From: Sphingomonas immobilis
GTDB lineage: Bacteria; Pseudomonadota; Alphaproteobacteria; Sphingomonadales; Sphingomonadaceae
NCBI RefSeq assembly: GCF_030580995.1
Contig: NZ_JAUQSZ010000011.1
Location: forward strand, 62,001-126,000
Direction: 5' to 3'
Length of the DNA stretch: 64,000 bases
The notes beneath the pieces are model-generated. The model ran no database searches. It saw nothing but the letters and a program-made list of their open reading frames with translations, and was not told where the DNA came from. The translations under genes and the position numbers were made by a program. Each line of letters starts with the position of its first letter. The first letter of the stretch is position 1. This document shows positions 16,252 to 24,418 of the stretch, in pieces.

Positions 16252-17594
16252 CGGCCGCCCCCGGCAGGGAGACGGTGACGCTGACGATCGAACAGGTGCA
16301 GCGTATGGCCGGCGACCTTTCCAAAGCGCAGCGCGATCACACCATCGACCAGATGAAGGGGCCGTCTCTGCGTACCTTCAACGGCTTCTGGTATGCCTGG
16401 GCGCATCCGGGCCAGCTCGCCCCCGAACATGCCGGGCGTGTCTGGCTGATCCGCGCGGGGCGCGGATTCGGCAAGACGCGCGCGGGCGCGGAATGGGTGA
16501 GCGAAATCGCGCGCAACGACCCCGGCGCGCGGATCGCGCTGGTCGGCGCGACGATCGAGGATGTCTCCAAGGTGATGATCGAGGGGGAGAGCGGCATCCT
16601 GTCGGTTGCGCGGCCGGGCGAGCAGCCGCGCTATTACCGGCAGAAGCGCGAGTTGACGTTCGGATCGGGAGCGATCGCGCAGATCTATAGCGCGAACACG
16701 CCCGAGAAGCTGCGCGGCGGGCAGTTCAACGCCGCCTGGTGCGACGAGATCGGCAAATGGCGCAACGGCGTGGCGACGTGGGACAATCTGATGCTGGCGG
16801 TGCGGATCGGCGCGCCGCAGCAGATCCTGGTCACGACCACGCCCGCGCCGGTGGCGCTGGTGCGCAAGGTGCGGGGCGTGGCGGGGATGATCGAGACGTT
16901 GGGGACGAGCCATGACAATCCGCATCTCTCCAGGGATTTCCTCGCGGCGATCGAGGCCGAATATGGCGGCACGCGGCTGGGGCGGCAGGAGATCAACGGC
17001 GAACTGATCGAGGATGTCGCGGGCGCGCTGTGGACGCGCAGCGGGCTCGAGGCGTGCCGGGTGGCGCGGGCGCCGCTGCTGGTGCGCGTGGTGATCGGCG
17101 TCGATCCTCCCGCCGGGAGCGAGGCGGGCACGGGCGATGCGTGCGGGATCGTCGCGGTCGGGCTCGGCGAGGACGGGCATGGCTATGTCCTTGAGGATGC
17201 GAGCGTTTCGGGCGAGAGCCCCGAAGGCTGGGCGCGCGCCGTGGTGGCGTGCGCGGGGCGGCACAATGCCGACAAGGTGGTGGCCGAGGTCAACCAGGGC
17301 GGCGAGATGGTGCGCGCCGTGCTGGAGGCGGCGGACCCGATGCTGCCGCTCGCCCCGCGCCGGGCACGGCTGGGCAAGGCGGCGCGCGCGGAGCCGGTGT
17401 CGATCGACTATGCGCGGGGGCGCGTGCATCACACCGGTGCTTTCCCCGCGCTGGAGGACGAGATGTGCGGGATGGTTTCGGGCGGCACCTATCAGGGGCC
17501 GGGGCGATCGCCCGACCGGGTCGATGCGCTGGTGTGGGCGCTGGCCGAGCTGATGCCGCGACGCCGCGGCCGAGCGGGGGTGCGAGGGCTTTGA
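16248..17594 (+). CDS. Large terminase / DNA-packaging ATPase (GTA g2 type)
   Basis: 448 residues. The ATPase Walker A is RAGRGFGKTRAG (about 70-81), Walker B is NAAWCDEI, and the motif TTTPAPV follows as the coupling segment. The C-terminal nuclease domain has acidic clusters (VIGVDPPAG, VVAEVNQGG and PDRVDALVWA) typical of RNase H-like terminases. The length matches GTA terminases. It packs DNA into proheads. Confidence 0.93.
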   Translation: MTAAPGRETVTLTIEQVQRMAGDLSKAQRDHTIDQMKGPSLRTFNGFWYAWAHPGQLAPEHAGRVWLIRAGRGFGKTRAGAEWVSEIARNDPGARIALVGATIEDVSKVMIEGESGILSVARPGEQPRYYRQKRELTFGSGAIAQIYSANTPEKLRGGQFNAAWCDEIGKWRNGVATWDNLMLAVRIGAPQQILVTTTPAPVALVRKVRGVAGMIETLGTSHDNPHLSRDFLAAIEAEYGGTRLGRQEINGELIEDVAGALWTRSGLEACRVARAPLLVRVVIGVDPPAGSEAGTGDACGIVAVGLGEDGHGYVLEDASVSGESPEGWARAVVACAGRHNADKVVAEVNQGGEMVRAVLEAADPMLPLAPRRARLGKAARAEPVSIDYARGRVHHTGAFPALEDEMCGMVSGGTYQGPGRSPDRVDALVWALAELMPRRRGRAGVRGL

Positions 17595-17666
17595 AAAACC
17601 CATGTAATCCTCAATTGACATGATTCAGATCAAGTTCCGGGATCGGGTCTATGATATGCGGTTGTG

Positions 17667-18044
17667 ATGATCGAACGGCATCTTGAACGACAGGACGGCA
17701 TCATCTTCGTGCGCGGCAAGGGCGACTGGTCCCGCGGCGAGCTGGACGCGCATTATGACGAGCTGCGCGTGCTGATCGCGGGGATCCGCGCGCAGGGGCG
17801 GCCGGTGCGCGTGCTGGCCGACGTGACCGAGGCGATGCCGCAATCGGCATCGCGCGAACGCTATATCCGCACGCAGATCGAACGCACCTATCGTCCGGGC
17901 GACCGGGTGGCGATCGTGGTGGCGAGCGCTGCGGTGAAGCAGCATGTCCGCGACGCGCTGACGGGGACGTTGGTGGCGACCTTCATCTCGCGGATCGCAG
18001 CGGAGATGTGGCTGATGGAAGCGGAGCTGGAGCCGCCGCGCTGA
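17667..18044 (+). CDS. STAS/SpoIIAA-like protein
   Basis: 125 residues from ATG at 17667 (a GTG precedes it). The pattern of two short strands (GIIFVRGKGDW), a helix with HYDELRVLIAGI, the strand VRVLADVTEA, and later RVAIVVASAAVKQHV fits the SpoIIAA-like/STAS alpha-beta fold. It is not a known GTA structural part and lies between terminase and portal. Function unknown. Confidence 0.65.
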   Translation: MIERHLERQDGIIFVRGKGDWSRGELDAHYDELRVLIAGIRAQGRPVRVLADVTEAMPQSASRERYIRTQIERTYRPGDRVAIVVASAAVKQHVRDALTGTLVATFISRIAAEMWLMEAELEPPR

Positions 18045-18065
18045 CGAACGCCGCCGCGAAAAAAA

Positions 18066-18093
18066 TGGCCCGGTCGGTTACCCGTCCGGGCCA
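18066..18093. terminator. Stem-loop after the STAS-like gene
   Basis: TGGCCCGG (18066-18073) pairs perfectly with CCGGGCCA (18086-18093) across a 12-base loop. The A-run at 18059-18065 makes it a canonical intrinsic terminator when read leftward; rightward there is no T-run. It could still mark the end of the terminase-STAS transcript. Confidence 0.4.
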
Positions 18094-18199
18094 GTATGCG
18101 AGTCCCCCGGAATGAGGACGTCGCGGGTCGCACCGCCGCTTAAGCAGGGGAGGTATGTTGCCGTATTGTACGGAAACCGCATTTCGCTAAGCCGCGGTG

Positions 18200-18868
18200 A
18201 TGATTCCGAGAATTTTGATCGACAGCACACAGGTGCCCGGCGGCGGCGAGATGCGGCTGTTTTCGCGCGGCGACGACTTCTTCATCTCGCTGGGGCGCGA
18301 GGAATTGATGACGAGCCGGATGAGCGGTTCCGAAGAGGCGCTGGCGACGATGACCGCCGAGCGGGTGACGGCAAGCGCGCCGCATTTCCTGGTGGGCGGA
18401 TACGGGATGGGTTTCACCTTGCGGGCGGCTTTGGGATGTTTGCCCAGGGATGCGCGCGTGACGGTGGCGGAGCTGGTGCCGGCGGTGGTGGCGTGGGCGA
18501 AGGGGCCGATGGCGGCGATGACGGGCGACAGCCTCGCCGATCCGCGCGTGGCGATCGTCGAGGAGGATGTCGGCGCGGTGATCGCCGGGGCGCGGGGGGC
18601 GTATGATGCGATCCTGCTCGACGTCGACAACGGCCCCGACGGGCTGACGCGGCCGGGCAACGACCGGCTCTATTCGGATCGCGGGCTGGCGGCGGCGCGC
18701 GCGGCGTTGCGGCCGGGCGGGGTGCTGGCGGTATGGTCTGCGGGCGCGGACGCGAAGTTCGCGCGGCGCATCCGCGAGGCGGGCTTCCGCGTGGACGAGG
18801 TGGCGGTGCGCGCGCGGCAGAACGGCAAGGGCGCGAAGCACGTGATCTGGTTCGGGGCGCGCGATTGA
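18200..18868 (+). CDS. Spermidine-synthase-like methyltransferase-fold protein
   Basis: 222 residues. LVGGYGMGFTLRAAL is the nucleotide/SAM-binding glycine loop and YDAILLDVDNGPDGL is the characteristic spermidine-synthase-like D-x-D region. No N-terminal tetramerisation domain of true SpeE is present, so polyamine synthesis is not assured. A clear paralogue is at 63244-63948. It sits inside the GTA cluster between terminase and portal. Confidence 0.82.
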   Translation: MIPRILIDSTQVPGGGEMRLFSRGDDFFISLGREELMTSRMSGSEEALATMTAERVTASAPHFLVGGYGMGFTLRAALGCLPRDARVTVAELVPAVVAWAKGPMAAMTGDSLADPRVAIVEEDVGAVIAGARGAYDAILLDVDNGPDGLTRPGNDRLYSDRGLAAARAALRPGGVLAVWSAGADAKFARRIREAGFRVDEVAVRARQNGKGAKHVIWFGARD

Positions 18869-18875
18869 ACGAATG

Positions 18876-18982
18876 AAAGCCCCTCCCCTTCAGGGGAGGG
18901 GTTGGGGTGGGGACGTTACGGGCGATGGTCTCGGTGAGACACAGCCCCACCCCCTTCCCCTCCCCTGAAGGGGAGGGGCTTT
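18876..18982. repeat. REP-like doublet before the portal gene
   Basis: Two inverted copies of a palindromic unit (core CCCCTCCCCTTCAGGGGAGG) face each other, arms about 18876-18912 and 18944-18982. The right half, including its TCTCGGTGAGAC flank, recurs at 24829-24876 inside a tail gene. It fills the gap between the spermidine-synthase-like and portal genes. Confidence 0.8.
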
Positions 18983-18996
18983 AGCGGGGGCAATCC

Positions 18997-20139
18997 ATGA
19001 AACTCTTCGGCTGGAAATCGGCCGGGCGCGACGTGCGTCCGGTGTTGGCGCGCTATGGCTTGTGGTCCGCGGGCGGATCGCAGACCGGGTGGGACCAGGG
19101 ATATGAGGCGCAGGTGCGGCAGGGCTATCTGCGCAATCCGGTCGCGCAGCGGGCGGTGCGGCTGGTGTGCGACGGGCTGTCTGGCGCGCCGGTGGAGGCG
19201 TCCTCGGAGGGCCTGCGCAGGCTGGTGATGGCGCGGTCGGGCGGGCAGGCGCTGATCGGCACGGTGGCGGCGCAGATGCTGCTGCACGGCAATGCCTATG
19301 TGCAGGTGATGACCGATCCGGCGGGCGATCCGGTCGATCTCTATGCGCTGCGCCCCGAGCGGGTGAGCGTGGAGGCGGCGGCGGACGGTTGGCCCGCCGC
19401 ATACCGATACCGCGTGGGCGAGCGATCGGCGCGGCTGGTGGCGGAAGGGGAGCGGCCCGAGGTGATCCACCTCAAGGCGTTCCACCCGCTCGACGATCAT
19501 GCCGGGCTCGGCTGCCTGGCGGCGGCGGCCGGGGCGATCGGCCTGCACAATGCGGCGGCGGCGTGGAACCGGGCGCTGCTCGACAATGCCGCGCGGCCCT
19601 CCGGCGCGCTGGTGCATGATCCCGGCGACGGATCGGTGCTGTCGCGCGAGCAGTTCGAGCGGCTGCGCGCGGAGATGGAGGCGCATTTCTCCGGGCAGGC
19701 CAATGCCGGGCGGCCGATGTTGCTCGAAGGGGGCCTCAAGTGGCAGGCGCTGTCGCTGTCGCCCGCCGACATGGATTTCGTCGGGCTGAAGGCGGCGGCG
19801 GCGCGCGAGATCGCCGCCGCCTTCGGCGTGCCGCCGGTGCTGGTCGGCCTGTCGGGCGATGCGACCTATGCCAATTACAAGGAGGCGCAGAAGGCGCTGT
19901 GGCGGCTCGCGATCCTGCCGCTGGCCGAGGCGATCTTCGAGGGGCTGGTGCAGGGCATGAAGGGCTGGTTCGAGGACGCCGCGCTGTGGGTCGATGTCGA
20001 CCGGGTGACGGCGCTGGCGGAGGACCGCGAGCGCGTGTGGCGGCAGGTGGCGAACGCGGATTTCCTGAGCGCGGCGGAAAAGCGCGCGGCGCTGGGCTAT
20101 GCGCCGCTGGATGCGGCACAGGCGGGAGGGGCGGCATGA
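18997..20139 (+). CDS. HK97-family portal protein (GTA g3 type)
   Basis: 380 residues. Portal motifs are visible: RNPVAQRAVRLVCDGLSGAP, LLHGNAYVQVM, YALRPERVSV, the helix AFGVPPVLVGLSGDATYAN, then the stem and crown helices. It forms the dodecameric ring through which DNA enters. The stop overlaps the next start (ATGA). Confidence 0.93.
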   Translation: MKLFGWKSAGRDVRPVLARYGLWSAGGSQTGWDQGYEAQVRQGYLRNPVAQRAVRLVCDGLSGAPVEASSEGLRRLVMARSGGQALIGTVAAQMLLHGNAYVQVMTDPAGDPVDLYALRPERVSVEAAADGWPAAYRYRVGERSARLVAEGERPEVIHLKAFHPLDDHAGLGCLAAAAGAIGLHNAAAAWNRALLDNAARPSGALVHDPGDGSVLSREQFERLRAEMEAHFSGQANAGRPMLLEGGLKWQALSLSPADMDFVGLKAAAAREIAAAFGVPPVLVGLSGDATYANYKEAQKALWRLAILPLAEAIFEGLVQGMKGWFEDAALWVDVDRVTALAEDRERVWRQVANADFLSAAEKRAALGYAPLDAAQAGGAA

Positions 20140-20441
20140 GCGAGGCGGTGCTGGCGCAGCTGATGCTGCAGGGCGCGGGCGAGGGCGCCGATCTGGCGAC
20201 GCTGCGCGCGATCGCGGAGGAAGCGGGCGAACTGGGGGCGAGCCGGGCGCTGGTGCGCCTCGGCCTGGAGGATGCGGCGGCGGCGAAGGACATGGCCGAG
20301 CTGCGCGAGCTGCTGGGGGCGTGGCGCGATGCGAAACGCTCGGCGTGGAAGGCGGCGGTGGGCTGGGCGGTGCGGATCGGCGCGGCGCTGCTGCTGGCGG
20401 GGCTGGCGGCGCGGTTCGGGTTTTGGGATTGGGTGAAGTGA
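20136..20441 (+). CDS. DUF6127-like small membrane protein (GTA g3.5 position)
   Basis: 101 residues: two helical stretches rich in Ala/Glu, then a C-terminal transmembrane segment (VRIGAALLLAGLAARFGFW). It is located between portal and protease, where sphingomonad and other GTA clusters carry such a gene. ATGA overlap upstream and GTGA overlap downstream mean tight coupling. Confidence 0.7.
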   Translation: MSEAVLAQLMLQGAGEGADLATLRAIAEEAGELGASRALVRLGLEDAAAAKDMAELRELLGAWRDAKRSAWKAAVGWAVRIGAALLLAGLAARFGFWDWVK

Positions 20442-20827
20442 CGCGGTTCGCGGGCTATGCGGCCGTGTTCGACCGGGTGGACCGGGGCGGCGACGTGGTG
20501 CGCGCCGGGGCGTTCGGCGAGGCGCTGAGCCGGGGCGTCGGGGACGTGCCGCTGCTGTGGCAGCATCGCGGGCACCCGGTCGGCGTGATCGAGCGGGCGC
20601 AGGAGGATGCGCAGGGGCTGCGCGTGATCGGCCGGATCGACGATGCGCGGCTGGCGGCGCTGGTGCGCAGCGGGGCGGTGCGCGGCCTGTCGTTCGGCTA
20701 CCGCGTGCGCGCGGCGGACCGGCGCGGCGTGCGGTGGCGCGAGCTGCTGGCGCTGGATCTGGTGGAGGTTAGCCTTGTCGCGCAGCCGATGCAGCCGCTG
20801 GCGCGGGTGGTGGCGGTGGGGGGGTAG
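20438..20827 (+). CDS. Prohead protease, HK97 family (GTA g4 type)
   Basis: 129 residues beginning with GTG at 20438. FAGYAAVFDRVDRGGDVV starts the fold; LLWQHRG supplies the catalytic His and GLSFGYRV the catalytic Ser; LDLVEVSLVAQPM closes it. It trims scaffold or capsid protein during head maturation. Its last 59 bp overlap the 3' end of a minus-strand lipoprotein gene. Confidence 0.92.
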   Translation: MTRFAGYAAVFDRVDRGGDVVRAGAFGEALSRGVGDVPLLWQHRGHPVGVIERAQEDAQGLRVIGRIDDARLAALVRSGAVRGLSFGYRVRAADRRGVRWRELLALDLVEVSLVAQPMQPLARVVAVGG

Positions 20828-21320
20828 GCGATCGGCGTTGCGGATTGCGCGCCCGACACGTCGCGACCAGCTTGGCGATCAGCGGGCTCGCAGGGATCGC
20901 GATCGATCGTGATCCGATATGGTAGACAATATGTCGCTTCGCCGAGGCAAACCGATCCGCGAAGGATGGTTCGAAAATTCCCAGTCCGTTGTCATCCGGC
21001 CCGGCAGATCGAGGCAGTTCCCAGCGATGATCGTCAATCTCGACCGTGAAGGTTTTCGAGGCTGGAGCGGCGTGATGATGGAAACCAAAGCTTGGCAGCG
21101 GGCCGCACATGGCGATGAAAAAATCGTCGGAATTATCAGCGAAACGATACAGAGCGCCGCCGCGATTTTCGTCGGCGGGAAAATTGTAGTGCCAGCCGGC
21201 ACGTCGCCAGTCCGGGTCGACCGTCGGCTTTTCTTCAGATCGAGCGCAGCCGCCGATCACCGACGCGACAAGACAGAAGAGGGCGGCGGTGCGCGTGGCT
21301 CTCGTGTCCGGGCTATCCAT
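20769..21320 (-). CDS. Minus-strand lipoprotein within the GTA cluster
   Basis: 183 residues from ATG at 21320. A lipoprotein signal peptide (AALFCLVASVIGGC) has the Cys at about 25. The C-terminal Pro/Ala-rich tail (from about residue 164) is simply the antisense of the prohead protease end, as if the natural stop was lost when the gene was placed here. It is less GC-rich than its neighbours. Family unknown. An insertion relative to normal GTA order. Confidence 0.6.
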   Translation of the reverse strand: MDSPDTRATRTAALFCLVASVIGGCARSEEKPTVDPDWRRAGWHYNFPADENRGGALYRFADNSDDFFIAMCGPLPSFGFHHHAAPASKTFTVEIDDHRWELPRSAGPDDNGLGIFEPSFADRFASAKRHIVYHIGSRSIAIPASPLIAKLVATCRARNPQRRSPTPPPPPPAPAAASAARQG

Positions 21321-21338
21321 CGGTTCGCGGTCCTCTCT

Positions 21339-21743
21339 CGTCACCCCGGCCTTGTGCCGGGGTCCACCGCGCGGCACGTGATGCGGCGTGATGATCGAGC
21401 GTACACCGTGCGTCTACATTCTCGCCAGCGGCTATAACGGCGCATTGTATGTCGGCGTCACCTCGAACCTGATCGGGCGTATCGAGCAGCATCGTGCGGG
21501 AACTTTCGACGGCCACACGCGGAAATACGGTATTCGGCGGCTCGTCTATTTCGAGGTTGCGGAGACGATGGACGCTGCCATCGCGCGCGAAAAGCAGCTC
21601 AAGCGCTATCGGCGCGAGTGGAAACGCAATCTGATCGAGCGCGAGAACCCGGCCTGGAACGATTTTGCGGTCGGCTTCGGGCTGGAGCCGCTGGCCTAGC
21701 CGCCGGGCGGCTCGGTGGACCCCGGCACGAGGCCGGGGTGACG
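21339..21743. mobile_element. GIY-YIG gene bracketed by 30-bp inverted repeats
   Basis: Left arm 21339-21368 and right arm 21714-21743 are reverse complements at 29 of 30 positions, each itself a palindrome (CCCCGGCCTTGTGCCGGGG in the left arm). Together they enclose only the GIY-YIG gene. This ~405-bp unit looks like a REP-associated cassette inserted between protease and capsid. Mobility is inferred, not shown. Confidence 0.55.
21391..21699 (+). CDS. GIY-YIG nuclease family protein (UPF0213-like)
   Basis: 102 residues. The motif is CVYILASGYNGALYVGVT (GIY-YIG as VYI...YVG), then the catalytic Arg in LIGRIEQH, then RRLVYFE and the terminal REKQLKRYRREWK. ATG at 21391 follows a GTG. Single-domain members are common in sphingomonads. 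It is bracketed by inverted repeats within the GTA operon, where no such gene is needed for particle assembly. Confidence 0.88.
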   Translation: MIERTPCVYILASGYNGALYVGVTSNLIGRIEQHRAGTFDGHTRKYGIRRLVYFEVAETMDAAIAREKQLKRYRREWKRNLIERENPAWNDFAVGFGLEPLA

Positions 21744-21815
21744 TATGAGTTCAGTTCGACCTCCCCGCCCGGCACGCGCCGCGGCGGGGTTTTTGTTTTG
21801 CATGAGGAGAATGAC

Positions 21816-22892
21816 ATGACGGACGTGATGGCGGATTCGCCGGAGAACGCATTTTCGGGCGCGTTTTCGGGTGTGGAGATGGGCGGGGCGCCACAATATG
21901 CTGGTGCCCGGCCGGTGTTGTCGGGCGCGCGGGCGCCGGGTGGGGCGGCGTTCGAGGGGTTCCTGCGATCGGGCGCGGTGATCGAGATGAAATCGTTCAC
22001 CGGCGTCTCGGGCGATGCGGGCGGCTATGCGGTGCCGCGCGAGATCGATGCGCAGGTGGATGCGACGCTGCGCGCGATCTCGCCCATTCGCGGCATCGCC
22101 AATGTCGTGAAGGTGGGATCGGCGGGCTATCGCAAGCTGGTGACGACGGGCGGCACGCCATCGGGCTGGGCGGCGGAGGCCGATGCGCGGCCGGGCACGA
22201 ACACGCCGGTCTTTGCCGAGATCGCGCCGCCGATGGGTGAGCTCTACGCCAATCCTTCGGCGAGCCAGGCGATGCTCGACGATGCCTTGTTCGATGTCGA
22301 GGGCTGGCTGGCCGGCGAGATCGCGATGGAGTTCGCCCGCGCCGAGGGGGCGGCGTTCGTGGGCGGCAGCGGCACGGCGCGGCCCAGGGGGTTCCTGCAG
22401 GCGCCGACGGCGGCGACGGCGGACGGCGTGCGCGCGTTCGGCACGCTGCAATATCTGGCGAGCGGGGCGGCGGGCGATTTCGCGAGCAACCCGCAGGACC
22501 GGCTGATCGACCTCGTCCAGAGCTTGCGCGGGCCGTACCGCCAGAACGGCACCTGGGTGATGAATTCGGCGACGCTGGCGCGCATCCGCAAGTTCAAGAC
22601 CAGCGACGGCGCGTTCCTGTGGACGCCGGGCCTGTCGGCGGGGCAGCCGGCGACGCTGCTCGGCTATCCGGTGGTCGAGGCCGAGGACATGCCCGATATC
22701 GCCGCGGGGGCATTTGCGATCGCGTTCGGCGATTTCCGCTCTGGCTATCTGATCGCGGAGCGGAGCGAGACGGCGATCCTGCGCGATCCGTATTCGAACA
22801 AGCCGTTCGTGAATTTCTACGCGACGAAGCGCGTGGGCGGGTGCGTGAGCAATTCGGAGGCGATCAAGCTCCTCAAATTCAGCGCGAGCTGA
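21816..22892 (+). CDS. Major capsid protein, HK97 fold (GTA g5 type)
   Basis: 358 residues from ATG at 21816 with GAGGAGA upstream. The HK97 core is clear: GGYAVPREIDAQVD, ISPIRGIANVVKVGS, WAAEADARPGTN, then GSGTARPRGFL and LLGYPVVEAEDMPD. The segment before the core is short (about 60 residues), as expected for GTAs with a small delta domain. It builds the particle shell. Confidence 0.94.
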   Translation: MTDVMADSPENAFSGAFSGVEMGGAPQYAGARPVLSGARAPGGAAFEGFLRSGAVIEMKSFTGVSGDAGGYAVPREIDAQVDATLRAISPIRGIANVVKVGSAGYRKLVTTGGTPSGWAAEADARPGTNTPVFAEIAPPMGELYANPSASQAMLDDALFDVEGWLAGEIAMEFARAEGAAFVGGSGTARPRGFLQAPTAATADGVRAFGTLQYLASGAAGDFASNPQDRLIDLVQSLRGPYRQNGTWVMNSATLARIRKFKTSDGAFLWTPGLSAGQPATLLGYPVVEAEDMPDIAAGAFAIAFGDFRSGYLIAERSETAILRDPYSNKPFVNFYATKRVGGCVSNSEAIKLLKFSAS

Positions 22893-22908
22893 TGGCGGGC
22901 GAATAGGT

Positions 22909-23008
22909 TCGCGCAGAGGGCGCAGAGGACGCGGAGAAGAAAGAGAGTGGGAGCGGCCTTTGGCCGCTTTTTTTTGCTCTGCGGTCTCTGCGGTCTCTGC
23001 GCGACCAT
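22909..23008. repeat. CGCAGAG-type inverted repeat after the capsid gene
   Basis: GGCGCAGAGGACGC at about 22919 faces copies of GCGGTCTCTGC at about 22980-23000. The unit belongs to the dispersed CGCAGAG(G) repeats found near many sphingomonad genes; a longer relative lies at 24195-24400. Its loop holds a perfect intrinsic terminator. Confidence 0.65.
22952..22975 (+). terminator. Intrinsic terminator between capsid and connector genes
   Basis: AGCGGCC (22952-22958), a TTT loop, GGCCGCT (22962-22968) and a run of eight T ending at 22975. By appearance it is a strong rightward terminator, in the middle of the GTA structural operon, 60 bp after the capsid stop. Confidence 0.75.
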
Positions 23009-23034
23009 CTTCTTCGCAGGTTTCGGAGAACAAC

Positions 23035-23616
23035 ATGACATTCGAGAGCGGGGGGCCGGGCGATGTTTCGCTCGGGCCGGAGGATCGCGCGGCGGCGCTG
23101 GGCGAGGTGAAGGCGGTGCTGCGCGTCGTGAGCGATGACGAGGATGCGCTGGTGGTGGCGTTCGTCGAGGCGGCGCTGGGGCTGGCGGAGCGCTTTACCG
23201 GGCAGGTGCTGATCGCGCGCGAGATGCGCGCGGTGCTGGCGGCGCAGGCGGCGTGGCAGTGCGTCGGCGCGGGGCCGGTGCGGGCGATCACCTCCGTGGA
23301 GGCGATCGGCGCCATAGAAAATGGGGACGGCGCGGTGGTGCTGGGATCGGCGGCCTATGCGGTCGATATCGATGCCGGTGGCGAGGGCTGGGTGCGCAGC
23401 ATCGACGCGGGCGCGGCGAAGCGGATCGCGGTGACGTTCGTCGCCGGGGCGGCTGCGGACTGGGCGGGCGTGCCGGGGCCGCTGCGGCAGGGCGTGGTGT
23501 TGCTGGCGGCGCATCTGTTCACCGCGCGCGACGAGCGCGATGCCCCGCCGGCGGCGGTGACGGCGCTGTGGCGGCCGTTCCGCCGGCTGGCGCTGGCGCG
23601 GCGGGTCTACGCATGA
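23035..23616 (+). CDS. Head-tail connector protein (GTA g6 type)
   Basis: 193 residues from ATG at 23035. The N-terminal segment (GEVKAVLRVVSDDEDALVVA then FVEAALGLAERFTGQVL) is the helical start of gp6/YqbG-like adaptor proteins, followed by beta-rich repeats and a terminal helix. It attaches below the portal. The stop overlaps the next start (ATGA). Confidence 0.82.
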   Translation: MTFESGGPGDVSLGPEDRAAALGEVKAVLRVVSDDEDALVVAFVEAALGLAERFTGQVLIAREMRAVLAAQAAWQCVGAGPVRAITSVEAIGAIENGDGAVVLGSAAYAVDIDAGGEGWVRSIDAGAAKRIAVTFVAGAAADWAGVPGPLRQGVVLLAAHLFTARDERDAPPAAVTALWRPFRRLALARRVYA

Positions 23617-23807
23617 GCGCGGCGGAGGCGCGGGTGCGGCGCATCGCCGAGCTGCGGCGGCAGGGCGTGATCGCGGTGCTGGCGGCGCGGATATCGGACC
23701 AGATCCCGAACACGGTGGCGATGCCGGTCGAGGACGGGATCGTCATCACGACGCGGCTGGCGCTCGACGATGCACGGCTGCGCTGGATTTCGGAGCTGTT
23801 GCGGTGA
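23613..23807 (+). CDS. Small GTA protein (g7 position)
   Basis: 64 residues: an Arg-rich N-terminal helix (ARVRRIAELRRQ), then a short strand region (NTVAMPVEDGIVITT). It overlaps both neighbours by four bases. The position corresponds to the head-tail stopper of RcGTA, but it is much shorter; the exact role is unclear. Confidence 0.65.
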   Translation: MSAAEARVRRIAELRRQGVIAVLAARISDQIPNTVAMPVEDGIVITTRLALDDARLRWISELLR

Positions 23808-24190
23808 GCGCGGAGGCCGAGGTGCATGCCGCGCTGCTGGCGGCGGTGCGCGCGGTGGCGGGGCTGAACGGCGTCTACGAGGGGCCGGCGGTGAAGGCAT
23901 CGCCGCCCTATGCCGAGATCGGCGAACTGCTGAGCGCCGACTGGAGCGTCAAGGATCGTGCCGGGCGCGAGCTGCGCGTGGCGATCATGCTGCGCGATGC
24001 TGCGGAGGGGCCGGGACGGTTGCACGCGCTGGCGGGCGCGGTTGGGGATGCGGTGGAGGCGATGCCGCGGGTGCTGGGCGGGTGGCAGGTGGCGAGCCTG
24101 GCGTTCGTGCGCACGCGCGTGCTGCGGCCGGGGGCGGGGCGGTGGAGTGCGGTGGTGGAGTATCGGGTGCGGGTTTTGGCGGCGGGCTGA
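23804..24190 (+). CDS. DUF3168 tail-completion/terminator protein (GTA g8 type)
   Basis: 128 residues starting with GTG. The DUF3168 pattern is present: AEVHAALLAAVRA, ASPPYAEIGE, WSVKDRAGRELRVAIML, then the C-terminal strand VVEYRVRVLA. It caps the head-proximal end of the tail. Confidence 0.87.
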   Translation: MSAEAEVHAALLAAVRAVAGLNGVYEGPAVKASPPYAEIGELLSADWSVKDRAGRELRVAIMLRDAAEGPGRLHALAGAVGDAVEAMPRVLGGWQVASLAFVRTRVLRPGAGRWSAVVEYRVRVLAAG

Positions 24191-24194
24191 TTGG

Positions 24195-24400
24195 TTCACG
24201 CGAAGGCGCTAAGGCGCGAAGAGAAGAAGGGTTTCGCGCAGGGGGCGCAGAGGGCGCTGAGAGGGAGTGCGCGCGGTAGCGCGCTTCTTTTATCGCAGGC
24301 CGTTTTGGTCTCCCGATCGTGAGGTTGCACGGCGGTCTCTGCGTTCCCTGCGTCCTCTGCGCGAACCAAATCTTCGCGCCTCCGCGCCTCCGCGTGAAAA
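24195..24400. repeat. Large dispersed-repeat doublet before the tail-tube gene
   Basis: The outer arms are TTCACGCGAAGGCGC (about 24195) and GCGCCTCCGCGTGAA (to about 24399); inner CGCGCAGGGGGCGCAGAG faces CTCTGCGCGAACC. It fills the whole 228-bp gap between the g8 and g9 genes. Related to the repeat at 22909. Confidence 0.7.
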
Positions 24401-24418
24401 TTCTTTGGGAGATGAGAG

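Noticed and set aside
16161..17621. 486-residue minus-strand frame over the large terminase
   Set aside because: Arg/His/Pro-rich antisense artefact of a well-supported gene.
17616..17634. FNR/ANR-like box before the STAS-like gene
   Set aside because: TTGAC and ATCAA half-sites are nine bases apart, not the required four.
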